Assembly: GCF_019801015.1 (NCBI RefSeq)
Contig: NZ_JAHVJZ010000003.1
Coordinates: 1 to 64,000 of the forward strand
DNA: 64,000 bases
Origin: Marinobacter nauticus
GTDB lineage: Bacteria > Pseudomonadota > Gammaproteobacteria > Enterobacterales > Shewanellaceae
Direction of reading: 5' to 3'
Of this stretch, positions 1-7,799 are shown piece by piece. The notes beneath the pieces are model-generated. The model was not told where the DNA came from. It was given only the letters and a program-made list of their open reading frames with translations, and did no database searches. Every line of letters begins with the position of its first letter. The first letter of the stretch is position 1. The position numbers were made by a program, and so were the translations under genes.

Positions 1-29
1 AAGCGCTCTCCCAGCTGAGCTATAGCCCC
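1..29 (-). tRNA. tRNA-Ala, partial at window edge
   Basis: The 5' part of a tRNA whose first bases (GGGGCTATAGCTCAGC on the minus strand) equal those of the two complete tRNA-Ala(TGC) genes at 799-874 and 1220-1295. Only the acceptor 5' strand and D-arm are inside the window; the anticodon lies beyond the left edge. The identity is inferred from the exact match to the other copies. Confidence 0.85.
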
Positions 30-35
30 AGGATT

Positions 36-111
36 TGGTGGGCGATACCGGGCTTGAACCAGTGACCCCCTGCTTGTAAGGCAGGTGCTCTCCCAACTGA
101 GCTAATCGCCC
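36..111 (-). tRNA. tRNA-Val(TAC)
   Basis: A 76-nt cloverleaf with encoded CCA. The minus strand starts GGGCGATTAGCTCAG and ends ATCGCCCACCA. The anticodon loop CTTACAA gives anticodon TAC, which reads GTA-type valine codons. Acceptor GGGCGAT pairs with ATCGCCC. The gene is 6 nt downstream of the partial tRNA-Ala. Confidence 0.97.
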
Positions 112-162
112 AAATCCAGGTTGGATTGCCGACATAAAGGCGTGTCGTCAAACCATAAATAG

Positions 163-238
163 TGGCGTCCCCTAGGGGATTCGAACCCCTGTTACCGCCG
201 TGAAAGGGCGGTGTCCTAGGCCTCTAGACGAAGGGGAC
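163..238 (-). tRNA. tRNA-Glu(TTC)
   Basis: A 76-nt cloverleaf with encoded CCA. The minus strand starts GTCCCCTTCGTCTAGAGG, a typical tRNA-Glu start. The anticodon loop CCTTTCA gives TTC. It is one of four tRNA-Glu copies in this array, all next to the glutamyl-tRNA synthetase gene. Confidence 0.97.
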
Positions 239-276
239 CCCGGACTCACCGTTTTGTCTCTGGTGATAAGAGAAAG
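239..276 (-). repeat. 38-nt tRNA spacer repeat, copy 1
   Basis: A 38-nt spacer upstream (minus strand) of tRNA-Glu. It recurs at 450-487 and 683-720 with only one or two differences. It can form a short stem (TCACC with GGTGA). Probably a conserved processing spacer copied together with tRNA-Glu. Confidence 0.75.
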
Positions 277-373
277 TGGCGTCCTGTACGGATGCGCCCC
301 GCTACCGTCTTACTTAAGTGCTGAGTTTCAGCAACTCTGTTCAACCGTAGCGTCTGCCCGAAGGCGTAAAGCG
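277..373 (-). ncRNA. Structured tRNA-array spacer A (candidate RNA element)
   Basis: A 97-nt spacer that begins right after the CCA of tRNA-Glu(374-449) and ends in GGACGCCA, the last bases of tRNA-Glu. A second copy lies at 1008-1104. Predicted pairs (plus numbering): 300-305 with 347-352; hairpin 309-318; hairpin 319-324 with 328-333; hairpin 356-358 with 363-365 (UUCG loop on the minus strand); and 282-284 with 290-292. The two copies differ at about nine sites, of which six form three compensated base pairs (319/333, 320/332, 311/316). This suggests selection on RNA structure. The function is unknown. It may be a processing spacer, a released small RNA or a degenerate tRNA. Confidence 0.45.
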
Positions 374-449
374 TGGCGTCCCCTAGGGGATTCGAACCCC
401 TGTTACCGCCGTGAAAGGGCGGTGTCCTAGGCCTCTAGACGAAGGGGAC
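374..449 (-). tRNA. tRNA-Glu(TTC)
   Basis: A 76-nt tRNA identical in sequence to the other three tRNA-Glu genes of the array, with anticodon TTC and encoded CCA. The structured spacer at 277-373 begins directly after its 3' end, so precise 3' processing would be needed to free both. Confidence 0.97.
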
Positions 450-487
450 CCCGGACTCACCGTTTAGTCTCTGGTGATAAGAGAAAG
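450..487 (-). repeat. 38-nt tRNA spacer repeat, copy 2
   Basis: Second copy of the 38-nt spacer that precedes tRNA-Glu on the minus strand. It separates tRNA-Val (488-563) from tRNA-Glu (374-449) and matches 239-276 and 683-720 almost exactly. Confidence 0.75.
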
Positions 488-563
488 TGGTGGGCGATAC
501 CGGGCTTGAACCAGTGACCCCCTGCTTGTAAGGCAGGTGCTCTCCCAACTGAGCTAATCGCCC
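488..563 (-). tRNA. tRNA-Val(TAC)
   Basis: A 76-nt tRNA-Val(TAC) with encoded CCA, same sequence as the copies at 36-111 and 881-956. The 43-nt spacer on its 5' side (564-606) differs from the spacers flanking the other tRNA-Val genes. Confidence 0.97.
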
Positions 564-606
564 TTATTCGTGCGAAAACCCGCCGCAGCGAACCTTCTGA
601 ATAAAG

Positions 607-682
607 TGGCGTCCCCTAGGGGATTCGAACCCCTGTTACCGCCGTGAAAGGGCGGTGTCCTAGGCCTCTAGACGAAGGGGAC
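607..682 (-). tRNA. tRNA-Glu(TTC)
   Basis: A 76-nt tRNA-Glu(TTC) with encoded CCA, identical to the copies at 163-238, 374-449 and 1105-1180. It is flanked upstream on the minus strand by the third copy of the 38-nt spacer. Confidence 0.97.
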
Positions 683-720
683 CCCGGACTCACCGTTTAG
701 TCTCTGGTGATAAGAGAAAA
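683..720 (-). repeat. 38-nt tRNA spacer repeat, copy 3
   Basis: Third copy of the 38-nt spacer found upstream of tRNA-Glu genes in this array (also at 239-276 and 450-487). It lies between tRNA-Glu and the structured spacer at 721-798. Confidence 0.75.
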
Positions 721-798
721 TGGTGGAGCTAACGGGTGGTGCGACACTCGCTCGAACCCCTCTCGTTAAGTCCAACCGGTTGCCGAAACAACCAAAAT
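721..798 (-). other. Structured spacer ending in a tRNA-Ala 3' tail
   Basis: A 78-nt spacer that starts right after the CCA of tRNA-Ala(799-874) and ends in TAGCTCCACCA, the tRNA-Ala 3' tail. On the minus strand it can fold as GGTTG-N6-CAACC, then an outer TAACG/CGTTA stem enclosing GCGA-GTG-TCGC. It resembles the elements at 277-373 and 1008-1104 in organisation (starts after a CCA, ends in a tRNA tail) but not in sequence. Possibly a tRNA relic or a processing element. Confidence 0.4.
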
Positions 799-1007
<209 letters not shown>

Positions 1008-1015
<8 letters not shown>

Positions 1016-1104
1016 TGTAAGGATGCGCCCCGCTACCGTTTCACTTGAGCACTGAGTTTCAGTGACTCTGTTCAACCGTAGCGTCTGCCCGAAGGCATAA
1101 AGCG
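1008..1104 (-). ncRNA. Structured tRNA-array spacer B (candidate RNA element)
   Basis: Second copy of the 97-nt spacer described at 277-373. It starts directly after the CCA of tRNA-Glu(1105-1180) and ends in GGACGCCA. It keeps the outer CGCTAC/GTAGCG stem and both internal hairpins. In the main hairpin the two closing pairs have changed on both sides relative to copy A (T-A to C-G and G-C to A-T, plus strand), as has one pair of the small hairpin. Function unknown. Confidence 0.45.
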
Positions 1105-1180
1105 TGGCGTCCCCTAGGGGATTCGAACCCCTGTTACCGCCGTGAAAGGGCGGTGTCCTAGGCCTCTAGACGAAGGGGAC
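1105..1180 (-). tRNA. tRNA-Glu(TTC)
   Basis: A 76-nt tRNA-Glu(TTC) with encoded CCA, identical to the other three copies. It is the second gene of the array in the direction of transcription, 39 nt after tRNA-Ala. Confidence 0.97.
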
Positions 1181-1219
1181 CCGGACAACAAGGGCCGCGT
1201 TGGCGGCCCCTTAGAAAGT

Positions 1220-1295
<76 letters not shown>

Positions 1296-1340
1296 AACTC
1301 TCTTGGCGCTTCAGGGGATGTCCCCTTCAGTGCGAGGCGC

Positions 1341-1369
1341 ATTTTAGGTAGCCCCCCCTAGAGAGTCAA
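1341..1369 (-). promoter_or_regulatory. Sigma-70 promoter of the tRNA array
   Basis: On the minus strand TTGACT (1364-1369) and TAAAAT (1341-1346) are 17 nt apart, a near-consensus sigma-70 promoter. The discriminator after the -10 box is GC-rich (GCGCCTCG), as is known for stringently controlled stable-RNA promoters. The -35 box lies 9 nt beyond the gltX stop codon, so the array can be transcribed apart from gltX. Confidence 0.85.
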
Positions 1370-1377
1370 CACGTTTT

Positions 1378-2790
1378 TCAGGAATTCGCTCTGCTTGCTA
1401 CAAATTCCACCGCCTTGCCGATTCTATCGACGGAACGTGCTTGTCCAATCAGCAAAATCGTCTGATCCAGGCTTGGAGATTGGCCGGCGCCAGTCACGGC
1501 TACACGCAGTGGCATACCCACTTTACCCATACCCAATTCCAGCTCATCAGCGGTTTCCTGAATGCAGCGGTGAATCGCTTCGGCATTCCACTCAGTCAGA
1601 GCAGCCAGCTTGGTTTGAGCCAGGGCCAACGCGTCCTGTGCAACCGGGCGCAGGTGCTTCTTGGCCGCACCAGCATCGAACTCGGCAAAGTCCTCATAGA
1701 AGTAGCGGCTGGAAGCAGCCAACTCTTTCAGGGTCTGGCAGCGCTCAGCCATCACCGGGATCAGATCGGTCAGTGCCGGACCGTTCGCCAAATCGATACC
1801 CTGATCGTCAAAGTGCCACTTCAGCTCTTCGGCAACGCGCTCAGCCGGCAGAGATTTCATGTAGTGCTGGTTCAGCCACAACAGTTTGTCGGTGTTGAAA
1901 GCAGAAGCCGATTTGTTGATCGCCTTCAGGCTGAACAGTTCGATCATCTCCTCCAGGGTGAAGATCTCCTGATCACCGTGGGACCAACCCAGACGCACCA
2001 GATAGTTCAGCAGTGCTTCCTGCAGGTAGCCATCGTCACGGTACTGCATCACGCTCACGGCACCGTGACGCTTGGACAGCTTGGCACCATCGTCACCCAG
2101 AATCATGGACACGTGGGCAAATTCCGGCACCGGCGCACCCAGCGCATGGTAGATGTTGATCTGACGCGGGGTGTTGTTGATGTGGTCTTCACCACGGACC
2201 ACCTGAGTGATGCCCATATCCCAGTCGTCAACCACGACACAGAAGTTGTAGGTCGGCGCGCCGTCGGTACGGCGGATGATCAGATCGTCCAGTTCTTTGT
2301 TGTCGATCTCGATGCGGCCACGGACGTGGTCGTCAAACACCACTTTACCCTCGGTGGGGTTTTTAAAGCGCACAACAAAGGTGGCGTCTTCGGCGTGGTC
2401 GTGGTTACCGTTACGGCAGTGGCCGTCATAGCGGGCTTTCTCGCCATTCGCCATCTGCTCTTCACGCAGCGCGTCAACGCGCTCTTTGGAGCAGTAGCAC
2501 TTGTAGGCTTTGCCTTCCGCCAGCAGTTGATCAATCAACTGGTTGTAACGGTCAAATCGCTTGGTCTGGTAGTACGGACCCTCTTCCCAATTCAGGCCCA
2601 GCCATTCCATGCCTTCGATAATGGCATCAATGGCTTCCTGGGTGGAACGTTCCAGGTCAGTATCTTCGATACGCAATACAAACTGACCACCCTGGCTGCG
2701 GGCATAGAGCCAGGAGTACAGCGCGGTGCGGGCACCGCCCACGTGAAGGAAGCCAGTGGGGCTGGGCGCAAATCGGGTCTTAACGGTCAT
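1378..2790 (-). CDS. gltX: Glutamyl-tRNA synthetase
   Basis: Class I aminoacyl-tRNA synthetase that charges tRNA-Glu with glutamate in the cytoplasm. The protein is 470 aa, the usual length. The HIGH-type motif reads HVGG (residues 16-19) after APSPTG, and the KMSKS-type motif reads KLSKR (about 237-241). Cysteines near residues 98, 100 and 125 fit the zinc site of the E. coli enzyme. I chose the ATG at 2790, which gives the family start [13 protein letters not shown]; an in-frame ATG at 2811 would add seven residues and has no ribosome binding site. Four tRNA-Glu genes, its substrates, lie directly downstream. A possible promoter is TTGGTG-N17-TAAACT at 2844-2872. Confidence 0.98.
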   Translation of the reverse strand: MTVKTRFAPSPTGFLHVGGARTALYSWLYARSQGGQFVLRIEDTDLERSTQEAIDAIIEGMEWLGLNWEEGPYYQTKRFDRYNQLIDQLLAEGKAYKCYCSKERVDALREEQMANGEKARYDGHCRNGNHDHAEDATFVVRFKNPTEGKVVFDDHVRGRIEIDNKELDDLIIRRTDGAPTYNFCVVVDDWDMGITQVVRGEDHINNTPRQINIYHALGAPVPEFAHVSMILGDDGAKLSKRHGAVSVMQYRDDGYLQEALLNYLVRLGWSHGDQEIFTLEEMIELFSLKAINKSASAFNTDKLLWLNQHYMKSLPAERVAEELKWHFDDQGIDLANGPALTDLIPVMAERCQTLKELAASSRYFYEDFAEFDAGAAKKHLRPVAQDALALAQTKLAALTEWNAEAIHRCIQETADELELGMGKVGMPLRVAVTGAGQSPSLDQTILLIGQARSVDRIGKAVEFVASRANS

Positions 2791-2843
2791 GTTCTTCTCG
2801 ATTCTCAACAAACATCGACGGCCTGTCGGCCAATAAGCCCGCT

Positions 2844-2872
2844 AGTTTAGCAGCCTAGCGGCGACTCACCAA
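2844..2872 (-). promoter_or_regulatory. Possible gltX promoter
   Basis: Minus strand TTGGTG (2867-2872), a 17-nt spacer and TAAACT (2844-2849). The -35 box is weak but the spacing is ideal, and the site lies 54 nt upstream of the gltX start. Prediction only. Confidence 0.4.
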
Positions 2873-2971
2873 TCACCACAAACACGCTTTGCCAATCCTT
2901 CCCGCTTTTGCCATGACTCTCCTTCTGGTTGTGTTCTACCCTTGGCAGAGAGGGAACACGGAGACCCGACC

Positions 2972-3199
2972 ATGTCCGATAACATCTCCCAATCAGCTCC
3001 GATCGAGAGCATTGCGGCTTATCTTAAGCAGGTGCATGGCTATGACAGCGTCAGAGCCACCTTTGAGGCTGAGCAAGTGGTGACTGAATTCCGGAAAATG
3101 CAGCGTCTGGGCTACATCCAGGGCTGGTACTTCGATGAACAGGGCCACCTCGAGCTGATCCCCAGTGACGACACGCTAAACCGCCTGGGTGAAAAATAA
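2972..3199 (+). CDS. Small protein of unknown function
   Basis: A 75-aa protein, acidic, with no signal peptide or membrane segment. I do not recognise the family. The chosen ATG at 2972 has GGAGA 8 nt upstream (GGAGACCCGACC); an in-frame start at 2942 is possible but lacks a clear ribosome binding site. The sequence MSDNISQSAPIESIAAYLKQ then a middle Phe/Arg-rich part and an acidic tail (LELIPSDD) suggests a compact soluble fold. It is divergent from gltX and 63 nt ahead of the MFS gene, on the same strand. Codon use looks like that of its neighbours. Confidence 0.6.
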   Translation: MSDNISQSAPIESIAAYLKQVHGYDSVRATFEAEQVVTEFRKMQRLGYIQGWYFDEQGHLELIPSDDTLNRLGEK

Positions 3200-3226
3200 C
3201 CTTTACCTGAGTGCCGGACCGGGATA

Positions 3227-3250
3227 TAAATAAACAAATAACTTTATTTA
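3227..3250. promoter_or_regulatory. AT-rich inverted repeat before the MFS gene
   Basis: TAAATAAA (3227-3234) and TTTATTTA (3243-3250) are perfect inverted arms with an 8-nt gap, ending directly at the ribosome binding site of the MFS gene. It could be an operator or a weak mRNA hairpin. No regulator can be assigned. Confidence 0.35.
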
Positions 3251-3262
3251 TTGGAGTCCCGG

Positions 3263-4498
3263 ATGACCCCGCATCGAATTCTGGCCGCCACAGCGATGGT
3301 GACGCTGATCAGCGTCAGCGGCGTCGCACTGCCCTACCCCATCCTCGCCCCTCTGTTTCTTGATGTCGCCCACCCCATCAGTCAATTTGGCAATCTGCCG
3401 CCCAAACTGTTGCTGGGGGCGATTCTTGCCATTTATCCGCTGGGCATTCTGATGGGCAGTAACGTGATTGGCGCCTGGTCGGATCGCCTGGGTCGACGGC
3501 CAATCCTGATGTGGACCATGGCGGGCTCCGCGCTCGGTTACGCCCTGTCAGCCTGGGCGATTTACCGTGGCGATTTTCTGCTGTTTGCGCTGAGCCGCCT
3601 GCTGACCGGCCTATGTGAAGGCAACCTGAGTGTGGCCCGCGCCATCGCCTCGGACCTTCACCCCCATATTGACCGAACCCGCGCTTTCTCCTTACTCAGC
3701 GCCACCACCTACGCGGGTTATCTGATTGGTCCGCTGATTGGCGGCTTCCTGCTGCCGCTGGGTGCGCCACTCGCGTTTATGGCCGCTTCCGCAGCCTGCG
3801 GCATCGCGGTTGTCCTGATCGCCATTACCCTGCCGGCCGACAAGCCCAAACAGACAGACGGGGTACAAGCAGAAACCCACAGCCTGGCCCTGCTTCGTGA
3901 CCCGAGGATCCGCACCTTTTTCGGGCTCTACCTGATGCTGATGTTATCGGTAAACGGCTTCTACGAGTTTTACCCGGTGTGGCTGGTCGAAACCCGTCAG
4001 TTCACCAGTCTGGATATCGCCTGGGCCACGGTTCTGCTGACCAGCTCAATGATTGTGGTCGCCACTCTGCTGAACATGAAGGTAAAGCGGCGGCTCGGCC
4101 TCGCCAAAGCTGGCCTGCTGGGCATCGGCTTGTTCAGTGTGCCGCTGTTGCTGCTTCCCCTCAGTCAGGGAGAGTACGTGCTTCCCTTCGTGTTGATGGG
4201 CAGTGGCATCGCCCTCTACAACGCGATGTTACCCAGCTACCTTGCTGAACGCGGCGGCAGCCACGGCCAGGGTGCTCTGATGGGACTGATGGCCACCAGC
4301 TTCTTCCTGGGCAACGTATTGATGGCGGTAGTCGGCTCGGCCTTGTCGTTGTGGGATACCCGGCTGGTATTGAGTCTGTCAGGTCTTCTGGGTCTGGTGG
4401 CCGCGGTACAGTTTGCCCATCACCATTTCCGACGCACCACCTGGCCAGCTCCGCAAGCGCCTATCCCCCCGGAAAAAGAGATAGCGAGCGGTTTATAA
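3263..4498 (+). CDS. MFS transporter (drug/metabolite exporter type)
   Basis: A 411-aa inner-membrane transporter of the major facilitator superfamily with about 12 predicted membrane segments. MFS motif A is clear between segments 2 and 3 (GAWSDRLGRRP, residues 70-80), and GPLIGGFLLPLG fits the motif C region of exporters (DHA1-type). The ATG at 3263 is chosen because TTGGAG sits 6 nt upstream; a TTG start at 3251 would destroy that ribosome binding site. The C-terminal tail is short and proline-rich. The substrate cannot be read from the sequence. The LysR gene 73 nt downstream on the same strand may regulate it or neighbouring gltS. Confidence 0.85.
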   Translation: MTPHRILAATAMVTLISVSGVALPYPILAPLFLDVAHPISQFGNLPPKLLLGAILAIYPLGILMGSNVIGAWSDRLGRRPILMWTMAGSALGYALSAWAIYRGDFLLFALSRLLTGLCEGNLSVARAIASDLHPHIDRTRAFSLLSATTYAGYLIGPLIGGFLLPLGAPLAFMAASAACGIAVVLIAITLPADKPKQTDGVQAETHSLALLRDPRIRTFFGLYLMLMLSVNGFYEFYPVWLVETRQFTSLDIAWATVLLTSSMIVVATLLNMKVKRRLGLAKAGLLGIGLFSVPLLLLPLSQGEYVLPFVLMGSGIALYNAMLPSYLAERGGSHGQGALMGLMATSFFLGNVLMAVVGSALSLWDTRLVLSLSGLLGLVAAVQFAHHHFRRTTWPAPQAPIPPEKEIASGL

Positions 4499-4571
4499 GT
4501 CTTTGTATTTGTTTTTAATGCTGGCATATTAAAAAAACTGCCACAAAAACTCCGGGATCACCGCTTTTACT

Positions 4572-5447
4572 ATGGATCTTCGACAGCTTCGTAACTTCGT
4601 CATGGTGGCGGAACACGCCAGCTTTACCCGCGCTGCCCGGGTACTGGGTGTGGCCCAGCCTGCCGTCAGTACCGCCATTAAAAAGTTGGAGACCGATCTG
4701 GGGCTGGTGCTGCTGCACCGCCAGGATAAGCGGGTGCAGCTTACCGCCGAAGGTAAGGAGTTGCTGCCCCACGCCAAGGCGATTCTGGAGCGCGTAGAAC
4801 ACGCCACCGCCGCGATGAACCGCCTGCGGGATCTGGACCGGGGGGAAGTGCGCATCGCACTGCCCGGCATGATCGGCTCCTACTACTTCCCCGCTTTGCT
4901 GATGGCCTTCCACCATCGCTACCCGGAGTTGAAGCTGTCACTGTGCGAAGCCGGCACCCGGGAGATCCAGGGCATGCTGGAGCGGGATGAAGTGGACATC
5001 GGCATCATTATCGAACCAACGGCCGATCAGGGACTGGAAACCGTACCGCTGACCCGTCAGGAGATGATCGTGGCGGTGGGAACCGATCACCCGCTGGCCA
5101 GCGAAGAGAAGATCGACATCGAGACCTTCTTCCAGCACGAGTTGGTGATGTTCAAACACGGCTATTACCACCGGGAGTTGATCAACAACCTGGCCAAAAA
5201 CCTGGGCGTTACCCCGGACATCGCGTTTGAGACCAACCTGATCGAGCTGATCCGCAGCATTGTGCGCCAGGGCTTCGCCATTACCACCGTACTGAAGATG
5301 GTGGTGGAGCAGGACCCGGACATCCGGGCCATTCCATTTAAGGAGCCGCTCTACATGGACCTGCACGTCGGCTGGAAGAGCGGGCGGGCACTGACCCAGG
5401 CAGACCGCACCTTCTTGGATTTCCTGCTGGAGCAGAACGGCCGATAA
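4572..5447 (+). CDS. LysR-family transcriptional regulator
   Basis: A 291-aa regulator with an N-terminal winged helix-turn-helix (MDLRQLRNFVMVAEHASFTRAARVLGV..., residues 1-60) and a LysR substrate-binding domain (about 90-290). It probably binds DNA as a tetramer and responds to a small molecule. It ends 3 nt from the convergent gltS gene and follows the MFS gene, so either could be a target. LysR regulators more often control a divergent gene, and neither neighbour is divergent here, so the target is open. Confidence 0.9.
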   Translation: MDLRQLRNFVMVAEHASFTRAARVLGVAQPAVSTAIKKLETDLGLVLLHRQDKRVQLTAEGKELLPHAKAILERVEHATAAMNRLRDLDRGEVRIALPGMIGSYYFPALLMAFHHRYPELKLSLCEAGTREIQGMLERDEVDIGIIIEPTADQGLETVPLTRQEMIVAVGTDHPLASEEKIDIETFFQHELVMFKHGYYHRELINNLAKNLGVTPDIAFETNLIELIRSIVRQGFAITTVLKMVVEQDPDIRAIPFKEPLYMDLHVGWKSGRALTQADRTFLDFLLEQNGR

Positions 5448-5450
5448 CGC

Positions 5451-6647
5451 TCAGGGCTGCAGGTTGTTGATCGTCAGCTGCAGCACCAGCGCATTCGCCA
5501 GATCCACAAAGAACGCATTGGCCAGAGGCAGAATCATAAACGCCAGGGGCGCCGCACCGTAGCGACCCACCAGGGCGTTCATGTTGGCCATGGCGTTCGG
5601 CAACGCCCCCAGCCCCATTCCCATATAGCCGGCGCACAACACCGCGCTGTTGTAGTTTTTTCCGAGCAGCGGAAACAGCGCAAAGCGCACCATCAGCAAC
5701 ATCGCCAGAACCTGCGCCACCACCGTCAACAGCATGGGCAATGCCAGGTCCACCAGCGTCCAAAGCTGCATGCCCATCAGCGACATCGCCAGAAACAGGC
5801 CCAGGCTCACTTCCGACAACAGCGGCAAAGCCTGTCCCTGGGACGGGGCTTCCAGCTTCGGCAACACACGGGGCAAGGTATTGGTCATCACCATCCCTAC
5901 CAGCATGCAGGCCAGAAACTCAGGAATGTTCACACCCTGCGTTTCCGCCCAGTTCGACACCGCACCACCCAGAATCATCCCGGCACTGACGTACATCAGC
6001 ACCACGAACATCTCCTGGCTGCTGATGCGGCGGCGGGGCGTTTCCCCACGGGGGTGCGCATCCAATACCGGCTCAGCAGACTTCAGGCTATAGCGTTCGA
6101 TCAGACGCTGTGCCATCGGGCCACCCACAATGCCCCCCATGATCAATCCCAGGGTTGCACTGCCGATGCCAATCTCCAGCGCATTGTCGATGCCAAAGCG
6201 CTGCTCGAATACTGACGCCCACGCCACCGACGTGCCATGCCCGCCAAACAGAGACACCGAGCCCAACAGCAGCCCTTCTGAAGGTGCCAGTCCGGTCGCG
6301 CCCGCCATACCAAGCCCAACCAGGTTCTGCAGAATCACACCACCCACACAGAACAGCATCAACACCGCCAATGGCCGGCCGCCCCGGGTCAGGGCATCCA
6401 GCCGCGCTGTCAGTCCGATGGTAGTAAAGAACGCCAGCAGCAACGCGTCGCGCAGTGCCATATCGAATTGCAGCTCAAGTCCCCAGAACTCATGAGCCAC
6501 CAGGGCCAGCACTGAGGCGAAGATGCCTCCGCTGACCGGTTCCGGAATGTTATAGCGTCGGAGTACGGCAAAGAGGTGGGTCAGTCCCCGGCCGATCAGC
6601 AGCACCAAAATGGCCGCCAAGACCGTTTCTTTCAGGGAAAGCACCAT
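5451..6647 (-). CDS. gltS: Sodium/glutamate symporter
   Basis: An inner-membrane carrier of the ESS family that imports glutamate with sodium. It is 398 aa, close to the E. coli protein (401 aa). Two inverted halves each hold a glycine-rich re-entrant loop; GGHGTSVAWASVF near residue 150 and GYMGMGLGALPNAMANM in the C-terminal half are the family signatures. The ATG at 6647 has AAGG 8 nt upstream; a GTG three codons earlier is possible. A perfect 9-bp inverted repeat lies 23 nt upstream of the start (6670-6696). It is convergent with the LysR gene. Confidence 0.93.
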   Translation of the reverse strand: MVLSLKETVLAAILVLLIGRGLTHLFAVLRRYNIPEPVSGGIFASVLALVAHEFWGLELQFDMALRDALLLAFFTTIGLTARLDALTRGGRPLAVLMLFCVGGVILQNLVGLGMAGATGLAPSEGLLLGSVSLFGGHGTSVAWASVFEQRFGIDNALEIGIGSATLGLIMGGIVGGPMAQRLIERYSLKSAEPVLDAHPRGETPRRRISSQEMFVVLMYVSAGMILGGAVSNWAETQGVNIPEFLACMLVGMVMTNTLPRVLPKLEAPSQGQALPLLSEVSLGLFLAMSLMGMQLWTLVDLALPMLLTVVAQVLAMLLMVRFALFPLLGKNYNSAVLCAGYMGMGLGALPNAMANMNALVGRYGAAPLAFMILPLANAFFVDLANALVLQLTINNLQP

Positions 6648-6921
6648 AAAACACACCTTATCTGCACAGCGATTGGTCCAAATGTTTGACCAATCGTAAA
6701 AACAAGGTTCGCGATGCTACCGTTTCCCTACGGACATTACCAAGCATCCAACTCACTCGCGAATGCAAAACTTCGACATGGCTCCACTCTCATCACCGCA
6801 TTGCGCCACAGAAATGAAAGCTCTATCTGTTTGAAATGGTTCGACTTGTCGTCATGGGCACTGACGATATGGGGGAACTAGCAAGTATAGGCGGCGCCGA
6901 TACCGGATGCGGGAAAAATAA
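6648..6921. other. Intergenic region between gltS and maiA
   Basis: The 318 bases between the gltS start and the maiA stop hold the dyad at 6670-6696 and the maiA terminator at 6911-6947. The gltS promoter must be here on the minus strand, but I find no convincing -35/-10 pair. No gene is visible. Confidence 0.6.
6670..6696. promoter_or_regulatory. Perfect inverted repeat upstream of gltS
   Basis: CGATTGGTC (6670-6678) and GACCAATCG (6688-6696) are perfect 9-bp arms separated by 9 nt, 23 nt upstream of the gltS start. It may be an operator or a hairpin in the 5' leader. The binding protein is unknown. Confidence 0.5.
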
Positions 6922-6947
6922 CCGGAAACACGGGATCGTGTTTCCGG
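6911..6947 (-). terminator. Intrinsic terminator of maiA
   Basis: Stem CCGGAAACACG (6922-6932) with CGTGTTTCCGG (6937-6947), loop of 4 nt, followed on the minus strand by TTATTTTTCCC. It lies 19 nt after the maiA stop. Confidence 0.9.
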
Positions 6948-6965
6948 CCTGGTGGATCTGGCGCT

Positions 6966-7607
6966 TTAGAGTGCGTCGGGCTGCTGCTCCGGAGCGGCTT
7001 TGGCGAACGCCTCCATCTCGCGGCAACGCGCGGTGATCGCCCGGATCAGCGGGTAATCATCCAGCGGCACGTTAAAACGCTCGGCATTATAGACCTGCGG
7101 GATCAGACACAAATCGGCGATGGAGACCTCGTCCCCCACGCAAAATGCCCCGGCGGTTTGTTCGAGCTGCAGTTCCAGCCCCTCAAACGCGGTCTTAATC
7201 CAGTGGTGATACCAGGCCGTTTTCTGCGCGTCCGTCACCTTCAGCTCACCACTGAGATATTTCAACACCCGCAAGTTGTTGAGCGGGTGGCAATCACTGG
7301 CGATGTTATGCGCCAATGCCCGAGCCTTTGCCCTGGCAACCGGCCCCTCCGGCAACAATGACGGCATCGGATAGGCTTCATCCAGATATTCGATGATGGC
7401 CAGTGACTGGTTCAGAATCAGGTCACCATCCACCAGCGTCGGTACCAGGTGGTTGGGGTTCAGCACCCCGTAGGCGGGCAGATGCTGCTCTCCCCCATCC
7501 CGAACCAGATGTACCGACCGGTTCTCAAACGCCAGCCCTTTATAGTGGCAGGCGATCCGAACCCGATAAGCGGCGCTGGAGCGCCAGTAGCCATAGAGTG
7601 TCAGCAT
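6966..7607 (-). CDS. maiA: Maleylacetoacetate isomerase (zeta-class GST)
   Basis: A cytoplasmic glutathione-dependent isomerase that converts 4-maleylacetoacetate to 4-fumarylacetoacetate, the next-to-last step of tyrosine degradation. It is 213 aa, the usual size. The N-terminal thioredoxin-like domain holds the zeta-class glutathione site, seen as RSSAAYRVRIA (residues 9-19); NQSLAIIEYL follows at about 66-75. The C-terminal half is the all-helical GST domain. It is the last gene of the aromatic catabolism cluster, 192 nt after hppD, from which it is separated by a possible terminator. hmgA and fahA, the adjacent pathway steps, are not in the window. Confidence 0.92.
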   Translation of the reverse strand: MLTLYGYWRSSAAYRVRIACHYKGLAFENRSVHLVRDGGEQHLPAYGVLNPNHLVPTLVDGDLILNQSLAIIEYLDEAYPMPSLLPEGPVARAKARALAHNIASDCHPLNNLRVLKYLSGELKVTDAQKTAWYHHWIKTAFEGLELQLEQTAGAFCVGDEVSIADLCLIPQVYNAERFNVPLDDYPLIRAITARCREMEAFAKAAPEQQPDAL

Positions 7608-7731
7608 TCACTTTCCCTGTTCTCTGCGGAAGACCTTCCGCCATGTTCCTAAGCTAGCACCATTTTTGTAATACGGAGAGTCCCCACTTCAGCGGAGGCA
7701 GATGGCTCCTCTCTGCCCAAGGGAAAGGGCA

Positions 7732-7772
7732 CAAAAGAGACGGCGGCCCGATGGACCGCCGCCAGCATATTC
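7732..7772 (-). terminator. Likely terminator of hppD
   Basis: A GGCGG/CCGCC hairpin around 7742-7763 followed on the minus strand by TCTCTTTTGTG, 30-60 nt after the hppD stop. The U-tract is imperfect. Confidence 0.55.
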
Positions 7773-7799
7773 CGCTATGGAAGACCCGGAATCGGGGCG

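Larger units (their letters stand above)
1..170. repeat. Segmental duplication, copy 1 (tRNA array)
   Basis: These 170 bases match 846-1015 base for base as far as I can read. The block holds the end of tRNA-Ala, all of tRNA-Val, and a 51-base spacer up to the first 8 bases of the tRNA-Glu 3' end. After that the two copies diverge: here a real tRNA-Glu follows, at 1016 a structured spacer follows. Confidence 0.9.

Noticed and set aside
200-430. Open frame of 76 codons across the tRNA array
   Set aside because: It spans two tRNA genes and structured spacers and is only a chance frame.
1441-2850. Plus-strand open frame of 469 codons opposite gltX
   Set aside because: It is the antisense shadow of gltX; it has no ribosome binding site and no recognisable domain, while gltX on the other strand has all synthetase motifs.
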